From assembly GCF_002811955.1 (NCBI RefSeq), contig NZ_NPEF01000058.1:1-19680 (forward strand): a DNA stretch of 19,680 nt. Direction: 5' to 3'. Below are positions 11,171 to 19,680 of the stretch, piece after piece; position 1 is the stretch's first letter; every line of letters begins with the position of its first letter. The DNA is from Leptospira ellisii (GTDB lineage: Bacteria > Spirochaetota > Leptospiria > Leptospirales > Leptospiraceae). Both the position numbers and the translations under genes were made by a program. The notes under the pieces are model-generated. The model was not told where the DNA came from, ran no database searches, and was given only the letters and a program-made list of their open reading frames with translations.

Positions 11171-12295
11171 TTATCGCGTCGTTTCGATCCGCTTACGTAT
11201 TTCCTCGGCCAAAAGGGGAACCGCCTTCCGCATCCCGCAGGTGTTGAGATGTGTATAATCCCCGAAATCGGAAACGACAAAATTCCCTCCACCCGATTTC
11301 CAAAACGGAATTTCCTTTTCTATAAGAATCGATTCGAAAACGGAAGAATGAGGTAAGGACGCGATGGCCCGTTCGAAATCGGGGCGGAACGGAAGAGTGA
11401 TCGCCAGAACGGGGATTTTTCTTTCCCGAAAATAAGAGAACAGTTTTTTCCATGCGATCGGCGCGGACGGGCGGATTTTTGCGAGTGCGAGTTCCGAATT
11501 TTCCGGCAAAGGAATCGGATCCGCGTTTGGAACGCATACTCCGTCGAAGGGGGTATGACGCGCCCAATCCATATATCCCTTATTTTTTGAATATTCCAAT
11601 TCTATAAATTTATTTTTTTCGAAACGGGCGCTCCAGATACGGAGCGGATTTCCGGAAAGAAGTCTTTCGATATCCGTCTCGGAATGGCTGAACTCGTCCC
11701 CTTCCCCCACGATTTTTACGGAAGTGGAGAACGAAGCGTTCAACCGCAGAAACGGAAACACCCTTCCCAAAAGATAAAACGTTCCGGAGGGAAGATTTTT
11801 AAGATAAAAATTCCGGAAGTCGGAATCGACGACGATCTCCGGAAAAAAGGAATCGTAGTTCAAAACGAGACTTCTATGCGCGGAGGCGACGTCCATATCC
11901 GCCAGGGAAAATACGGACCCGTTCAAAACGACGAGGGCAGGTTTGTCCCCCGATCCGCGTTCGTATTCCTTCCAGCGCAACAACATCCCCTCCGGCTGTT
12001 CCGAAGGCCTCGGTAAAAACCAGATCGGCCTACGTATAAGCGATTCCAGATCGGCCGGTCTGATTCCGGAAAGGATCTGACTGTCCCCCAAAAAAACGAC
12101 CGGGGCCGTTTCCGAAGACGAAGATCCGGAGTAGAGAGAATCGTCTAACGCGGAAAGACGATCGTATAAGAACGAATTCTTCTCCTGAAACGGAACCAAA
12201 AAGGGAAAACAAACCCATTGTAAAGCCGCAAAAACCAAAAACGCGGCTCCGACCCGCGCAATTCCAATTTTTCTTCCCGATAGAATATTCTTCAT
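11171..12295 (-). CDS. DUF1574-type SGNH-fold protein, partner of the MBOAT acyltransferase
   Basis: A 374-residue protein with an N-terminal signal-anchor (about residues 10-32) followed by a probable periplasmic SGNH hydrolase-like domain. The nucleophile block reads FLGDSQILSG with Ser72, and the C-terminal block reads DYTHLN with Asp346 and His349, giving a plausible Ser-Asp-His triad. This matches the DUF1574 proteins common in Leptospira and recalls AlgJ/AlgX and DltD, which work with MBOAT proteins. The inferred role is to receive an acyl group, or transfer it, onto a secreted or envelope polysaccharide. The ATG at 12295 is directly preceded by AAGG, and a better-placed but distant AAAGGA lies about 12 nt further upstream. 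It is the last gene of the block, 29 bp after the MBOAT gene. Confidence 0.85.
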   Translation of the reverse strand: MKNILSGRKIGIARVGAAFLVFAALQWVCFPFLVPFQEKNSFLYDRLSALDDSLYSGSSSSETAPVVFLGDSQILSGIRPADLESLIRRPIWFLPRPSEQPEGMLLRWKEYERGSGDKPALVVLNGSVFSLADMDVASAHRSLVLNYDSFFPEIVVDSDFRNFYLKNLPSGTFYLLGRVFPFLRLNASFSTSVKIVGEGDEFSHSETDIERLLSGNPLRIWSARFEKNKFIELEYSKNKGYMDWARHTPFDGVCVPNADPIPLPENSELALAKIRPSAPIAWKKLFSYFRERKIPVLAITLPFRPDFERAIASLPHSSVFESILIEKEIPFWKSGGGNFVVSDFGDYTHLNTCGMRKAVPLLAEEIRKRIETTR

Positions 12296-12324
12296 CCTTG
12301 ATCCGTTTTTCCTTTCTTATATTC

Positions 12325-13743
12325 TCAAAACTGAAAGTAGAAAAACTCCTTCTTTTCGAACACGGAAAAAAGACAGAACAGGATTCCGATTCCGAAGGAC
12401 AAAGGGATCCAACGGGTTTGTTTGGAGACGACTTTCTCCAAAAACGGATCCGTTCCTCCCGAAACGATCATCCAAGGTTCCAAAATAAGAAGGGGAAAAA
12501 GTAAAAACGCAAGTTTACCGGCGAAAACGGGATTCCAATACAAACCTCCGGTCGCGTTCAGAAGAAGTTTCCAGAGCTCCTCCGGAGAACGCACCTGAAA
12601 TAGAAGCAAGCCGAGCGCAAAACCCCAGAAAGTGGACAATACACCCGAAAACCTTAAAATATAATTTAATATTCTAATATTCTCCGCGAAACCGAGGAGG
12701 TATTTGCGCGCGAGATTGTAAAACACCACCTGAAGTCCGCAATAAAACCCCCAAACCAGATACCCGTACGTGGCTCCGTGCCAAAGCCCTCCCAGAATCC
12801 AGACGATCATCAGATTCGAATTCTGACGCAAAAAGGAGACGCGATTTCCCCCGAGCGGAATATAAAGATAATCCCGAAGCCAAGTGGACAACGAGATATG
12901 CCAACGTTTCCAAAATTCGGCGGGATTGGAGGAGATGAACGGAAAATTGAAATTCAGCGAAAGCCGAAAACCGAGCATTTTGGCCAAACCGCGGGCCGCG
13001 TCCGTGTATCCGCTAAAATCCGCATACACTTGAAACGCGAAACAGAATGCGATCCAAAGTATCATTCCCGGAGGAAGAGACATACCCACCTCCATCGCCT
13101 TACCGGTGAACAAGAGCAGATGATCGCCGATGAAAACCTTCTTGAAGATCCCCCAAAAAAACAGGAAGGCCCCCGAGATAAATCCGTTTTCGTCCACGCG
13201 TCTTTCGTTTTCGATCTGCGGCAGAAGCGAGTCGGGACGTTCTATCGGACCGGCGAGAAGCAGCGGAAAAAAAAGGTCGTAAACGCCGAAACGTATGAAG
13301 TTGGGACAAGGTCGAATTTTTCCGGAACGTATATCCGAAAGATAGCTTACGTTGTGGAACGTATAAAACGAAATCCCCACCGGGAGAAGGATCTCGGGGA
13401 TCCGGACGTTCGAGGCGGGGAACAACACGCCGAGGGTATCGTTCCAAATACTTAATAAAAACAGAATATACTTGAAAAAAACCAGGATCCCGAGGTTGAG
13501 AAGGATCAGAAACGCGAAGATCCTATTTCGCGACCGTTCCGAAGAACGGCCCAACAGGATTCCGCCCGCGAAATTGAACGCGATGCAGAAAAGGAGAAGC
13601 AAAACCATCTCCGGTTTCCAAAAACCGTAAAAGAACAGACTTCCGAAAAACAGAAGACGATTCTGACCTCGTGTACCCAGACGGAAATAGATCAGACAAA
13701 AAACGAGAAAGAATATTAGAAAATTAAGAGAATTGAATAACAT
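12325..13743 (-). CDS. AlgI/DltB-like MBOAT O-acyltransferase
   Basis: A 472-residue, highly hydrophobic membrane protein with about ten or more segments. The start MLFNSLNFLIFF is typical of AlgI-like MBOAT proteins. The core signature is complete: FQVYADFSGYTDAARGLAKMLG (about 238-258), FWKRWHISLSTWLRDYLYIPLG (277-298) with His282, and GGLWHGATYGYLVWG (318-332) with the conserved His322. In alginate, cellulose and teichoic-acid systems these proteins move an acyl group across the membrane for transfer to an exported polymer by an SGNH partner, and such a partner is encoded next. The substrate here is unknown; peptidoglycan, lipopolysaccharide and an exopolysaccharide are all possible. The ATG at 13743 is 9 bp after the stop of the GAF gene, with no well-spaced Shine-Dalgarno, so re-initiation after that gene is likely. 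Confidence 0.93.
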   Translation of the reverse strand: MLFNSLNFLIFFLVFCLIYFRLGTRGQNRLLFFGSLFFYGFWKPEMVLLLLFCIAFNFAGGILLGRSSERSRNRIFAFLILLNLGILVFFKYILFLLSIWNDTLGVLFPASNVRIPEILLPVGISFYTFHNVSYLSDIRSGKIRPCPNFIRFGVYDLFFPLLLAGPIERPDSLLPQIENERRVDENGFISGAFLFFWGIFKKVFIGDHLLLFTGKAMEVGMSLPPGMILWIAFCFAFQVYADFSGYTDAARGLAKMLGFRLSLNFNFPFISSNPAEFWKRWHISLSTWLRDYLYIPLGGNRVSFLRQNSNLMIVWILGGLWHGATYGYLVWGFYCGLQVVFYNLARKYLLGFAENIRILNYILRFSGVLSTFWGFALGLLLFQVRSPEELWKLLLNATGGLYWNPVFAGKLAFLLFPLLILEPWMIVSGGTDPFLEKVVSKQTRWIPLSFGIGILFCLFSVFEKKEFFYFQF

Positions 13744-13752
13744 TCCCGACGG

Positions 13753-16062
13753 TCAGGATTCTTCGAGCAGTTCGAGGATCCTTTCCTTTTCCCTCGTATC
13801 GGCGGGATAACAAAGGGTGTGTTGGATCACGGACGTCTGAAAATCCTTCGATTTGCGTTCCGTTTCTCCGAGACGGTTTTTGATCTTTCGGATCAGAACC
13901 TGCGTCTCCTCCCGATCCTTTCCGTCCAGAACCACGGCGTATTTCCCCTGACCGATCCGATAATGGAAATCGGCCTCGGAAAGATTCTCCTGGATCGCTT
14001 TTCTAAGTTCCTCGCCGTAGGCGGCGAAAAAACCGGAACCCTTCAGTTTCACCATTCTAGATATATTCTGAATTTTGAATATAGTAAGACTAAAAGAGCT
14101 GGCGAGTCTCGCCGATTTGAGGATCATCTCCTCGATCTTCTCCTCGACGGGACTGAAAGGATCCTTAAAGACCGAATCCCTCTCCTGGACGAGCAGAAGA
14201 TTGGAGAATACCGGCGCGAGCACTTCCGAAATTCCCACCGCGGTTTCTCGGTCCGTGTCCGTCCAAGGAACCTCCGTTTCGTGGACGATCAGCATTCCCA
14301 CGAGCCAATGAAGATTGATGAACGGAATTACTATGAAATCGCCCATCATTCCCAACTCGTCGTTGGAAAGTTTTCGCATCAATTCCGGATGTTTCCGGAA
14401 ATTCTCTATGCGGAAGACGCCGGGAATGTTGGAAACGATTCCGACGATCGAACTATCCAAAGGTAGCGTGAAACTTCCCACGTGTTCCGGAGTCAATAGA
14501 TTGGAAGCGAACACCCTAAATTCGTTTTTGGTGTGCCCGTCCAAAATCATAAACGTCGCCCTGCGGACCTTCAATTCTTCGCGGAAAGCGGAGAACAATC
14601 TGTCGTATGCCTCGTCCATATTTCGGATCGAAGCGAAATCCCTTGAGAGCGAAATGATCAGTTCGTTCGTGCGGATGACTTCCTTTAGGTTTTGGTTTTC
14701 CTGATGAAGTTGTTCCGTATCGTAAATCCGCTTGTATACGGAACCCGCGATCTCTCCGATGATCTTCAAAAATTCGAGATCCTCGACGGAATAATCCTCT
14801 CCGCTGATCGTTTTGCTGAGCACCATGATCCCGAAAAAATCCTCCATATAACGGATCGGAACGAGAAGTTCCGCACCCGACTTCTGGAGGATTTCCTTTT
14901 CCTTTGCGGGAAGAATCGGCTTCATTAGTTCTTTTGCATATACTACCGAACCGGCGTTGGACACCGCGTGGTAGATTTCGTCCTCGGAGGAGATCGTCCA
15001 TTCCTGGTCGAAACCTTCCCCTTGAAAATCCTCGAGACGGAAAAAATCACGGTTTCCGTTTTTGGAGGAAAAAATGCCGATCGATTCGGATCCGATCTGA
15101 CCCATAATCGAAAAAAGAAGGTTCTCGAAGAAGTTCGCGAAATCCGTGGAAACACCGATTTCTTTGCTGATCTCGAAAACGGAGATGTAGTTCTCCAGTT
15201 TTTTACGGGATGCGATCTGCAAATCGATCGGAGACGTGGTGAAATTGGAATCGTCGTCGAATAAGAACTCCGCCTTTTCGGAGGAAGCGACGTTCTGATC
15301 CTTTTTCGCGGGAGAACGTTGCGCCTCTTGTTCGGCTTCCCTTACCCATTCTCCGAAAGGGTCCTCCTCGGAGGAAACCGAAGCGTCGTCTAACAACGGT
15401 TCGTCGAACGGAGCAGTTCCGTCTTCGGATTCCGCCGAAGCCTCCGGTTCGAATGTTTCCTCGGACCCGGGTTCAAAATCCGAATCGGAAATCTCCGGAA
15501 CGGAAGTTCCCTCCTCGCCGAAAAGATCGTCGACGGAGATATCATCCTCGTTTTCCGCATCCGATCCAAGGGAAGACGCGAACGGATCTTCGGATATCTC
15601 TTCGGTATGAATTCCCTCGGGTGTGGAAAGTTCCTTCGGAAGCTCGAACGGATCCGGTTCCGCTGAAAAAGAGGAATCGGTCTCGAAGCCGGATTCCGGA
15701 AATTCGATCGATTCGGATTCTTCGGAATCGAAGGAATGATCCTCCAATTCGGGAAGGGAGAATTCCTCGGAATGCGGATCGCTCGCGAAGTCCGCATCGG
15801 GAACGACGTCGACGTGATCGGACAGATCGTCCGCGGTATAAAAGGTTTCGTCTAACGCGGTTCCGGTTTCCGCGGGGGTAGACGAGGACGGTCCGCTTTC
15901 CGCTTCTTTTCTCATCCCGAGGGCCTTTTGGAAAAAGCCCTGTTTGGTTCGGAAGGATTCGGATTTTTTTAAAAGGGATTTTTTCTCGTCTTCGACGGAA
16001 GACGAGGAAACGCCGGACGAATCCGATCTGACTAATTTACTGACCCGTTCTAGTAAACCCAT
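13753..16062 (-). CDS. Acidic N-terminus, two GAF domains, degenerate GGDEF-like domain
   Basis: A 769-residue, apparently cytoplasmic protein without membrane segments. Order: a basic N-terminal ~55 residues; an acidic Ser/Glu/Asp-rich, probably disordered region (about 60-275); a first GAF domain (about 287-447); a coiled-coil linker (448-475, with HQENQNLKEVIRTNE); a second GAF domain (about 480-625); and a C-terminal domain (about 640-766) with the shape of a diguanylate cyclase. In that last domain the residues aligned with GG[DE]EF read GQGKY (704-708), so both acidic active-site residues are gone and catalysis is unlikely. GAF domains bind small ligands or mediate dimerisation; the ligand here is unknown. 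Its ATG is 3 bp after the stop of the acidic repeat gene and has no clear Shine-Dalgarno, pointing to translational coupling. Confidence 0.85.
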   Translation of the reverse strand: MGLLERVSKLVRSDSSGVSSSSVEDEKKSLLKKSESFRTKQGFFQKALGMRKEAESGPSSSTPAETGTALDETFYTADDLSDHVDVVPDADFASDPHSEEFSLPELEDHSFDSEESESIEFPESGFETDSSFSAEPDPFELPKELSTPEGIHTEEISEDPFASSLGSDAENEDDISVDDLFGEEGTSVPEISDSDFEPGSEETFEPEASAESEDGTAPFDEPLLDDASVSSEEDPFGEWVREAEQEAQRSPAKKDQNVASSEKAEFLFDDDSNFTTSPIDLQIASRKKLENYISVFEISKEIGVSTDFANFFENLLFSIMGQIGSESIGIFSSKNGNRDFFRLEDFQGEGFDQEWTISSEDEIYHAVSNAGSVVYAKELMKPILPAKEKEILQKSGAELLVPIRYMEDFFGIMVLSKTISGEDYSVEDLEFLKIIGEIAGSVYKRIYDTEQLHQENQNLKEVIRTNELIISLSRDFASIRNMDEAYDRLFSAFREELKVRRATFMILDGHTKNEFRVFASNLLTPEHVGSFTLPLDSSIVGIVSNIPGVFRIENFRKHPELMRKLSNDELGMMGDFIVIPFINLHWLVGMLIVHETEVPWTDTDRETAVGISEVLAPVFSNLLLVQERDSVFKDPFSPVEEKIEEMILKSARLASSFSLTIFKIQNISRMVKLKGSGFFAAYGEELRKAIQENLSEADFHYRIGQGKYAVVLDGKDREETQVLIRKIKNRLGETERKSKDFQTSVIQHTLCYPADTREKERILELLEES

Positions 16063-16065
16063 CGG

Positions 16066-19086
<3,021 letters not shown>

Positions 19087-19090
19087 CGTC

Positions 19091-19148
<58 letters not shown>

Positions 19149-19158
19149 CGGACCCCCC

Positions 19159-19547
<389 letters not shown>

Positions 19548-19551
19548 GCAC

Positions 19552-19611
19552 TTATCCTTTGTATCCTTTCGCTTTCTCGATCGCGTCGTCGATGGAACCT
19601 ACCATGTAAAA
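19552..19611 (-). CDS. atpD: ATP synthase beta subunit, extreme C-terminus only
   Basis: The minus strand reads [19 protein letters not shown] and then TAA at 19552-19554, the characteristic end of AtpD (FYMVG followed by an EKAK helix). It sits directly upstream of atpC, in the expected order. Upstream of the FYM codons (beyond about 19611) the minus frame no longer resembles AtpD and meets an in-frame stop at 19633-19635. The true upstream coding sequence is therefore missing here and replaced by inverted sequence. Confidence 0.85.
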   Translation of the reverse strand, partial: FYMVGSIDDAIEKAKGYKG

Positions 19612-19680
19612 CGATCGACGAAGGTCCTGCGATTACCGTAAAGGAAACTCGTCCGATCCACAGATCCGCTCCTGCCTTCG
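19611..19680 (+). other. atpD: Inverted internal fragment of atpD at the window end
   Basis: The plus strand is open to the end of the window and reads IDEGPAITVKE followed by TRPIHRSAPAF. This is the conserved middle of the ATP synthase beta subunit (the GEPID...RPIHRxAP region), hundreds of residues away from the C-terminus in a normal protein. It lies in the opposite orientation to the atpD end that directly abuts it. It has no start codon or context of its own. Either the locus carries a real inversion or the assembled end is chimeric; the latter is more likely. Confidence 0.85.

Noticed and set aside
19612..19680. Extension of the minus-strand atpD frame to the window edge
   Set aside because: After the FYM residues the minus frame loses AtpD similarity and meets an in-frame stop at 19633-19635, whereas the plus strand there matches AtpD's middle region.

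Overview
The window most resembles a spirochete of the family Leptospiraceae, probably Leptospira itself. The grounds are the canonical mreB-mreC-mreD-mrdA-rodA cluster, a DUF1574-type SGNH protein of the kind common in Leptospira beside an MBOAT acyltransferase, several TTG starts, and many lineage-type hypothetical proteins. Base composition looks near 50% G+C by eye, which would be high for the genus; I did not compute it, and I make no species call. Both ends are truncated, and the right end is abnormal: atpD runs into an inverted piece of itself.

Layout. Positions 1-600 (+) hold the 3' part of an unknown protein, convergent with an unknown 269-aa protein (605-1414, -). That second protein is the last gene of the elongasome operon, transcribed leftward: mreB (7625), mreC, mreD, mrdA (PBP2) and rodA. 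The genes overlap or nearly abut, except for a 65-bp mreB-mreC gap that holds a stem-loop. Divergent from mreB and sharing a short intergenic region is a rightward set: a Ppx/GppA phosphatase with an HD domain (7760-9379), a DUF4349 membrane protein (9450-10322) and an AlkD-like HEAT-repeat protein (10350-11063).

Convergent with that set is a second leftward block: atpD (C-terminal end only) and atpC, then four closely packed genes. These are a 1006-aa extremely acidic protein carrying about 14 copies of a P-I-[AS]-L-S-x-x-E-L motif, a 769-aa protein with an acidic N-terminus, two GAF domains and a degenerate GGDEF-like domain, an AlgI/DltB-like MBOAT acyltransferase, and a DUF1574/SGNH protein. 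The gaps are 3, 9 and 29 bp. The last two genes look like an export-type O-acylation pair acting on a cell-envelope polymer.

The elongasome genes act together in lateral cell-wall synthesis: MreB filaments, the MreC/MreD link, and the PBP2-RodA transpeptidase/glycosyltransferase pair. The least explained part is the second block. There a giant acidic repeat protein and a sensor-like GAF/pseudo-GGDEF protein are apparently co-translated with an envelope acylation module. No RNA genes, insertion sequences or CRISPR arrays were found, and no gene-free stretch exceeds about 135 bases.
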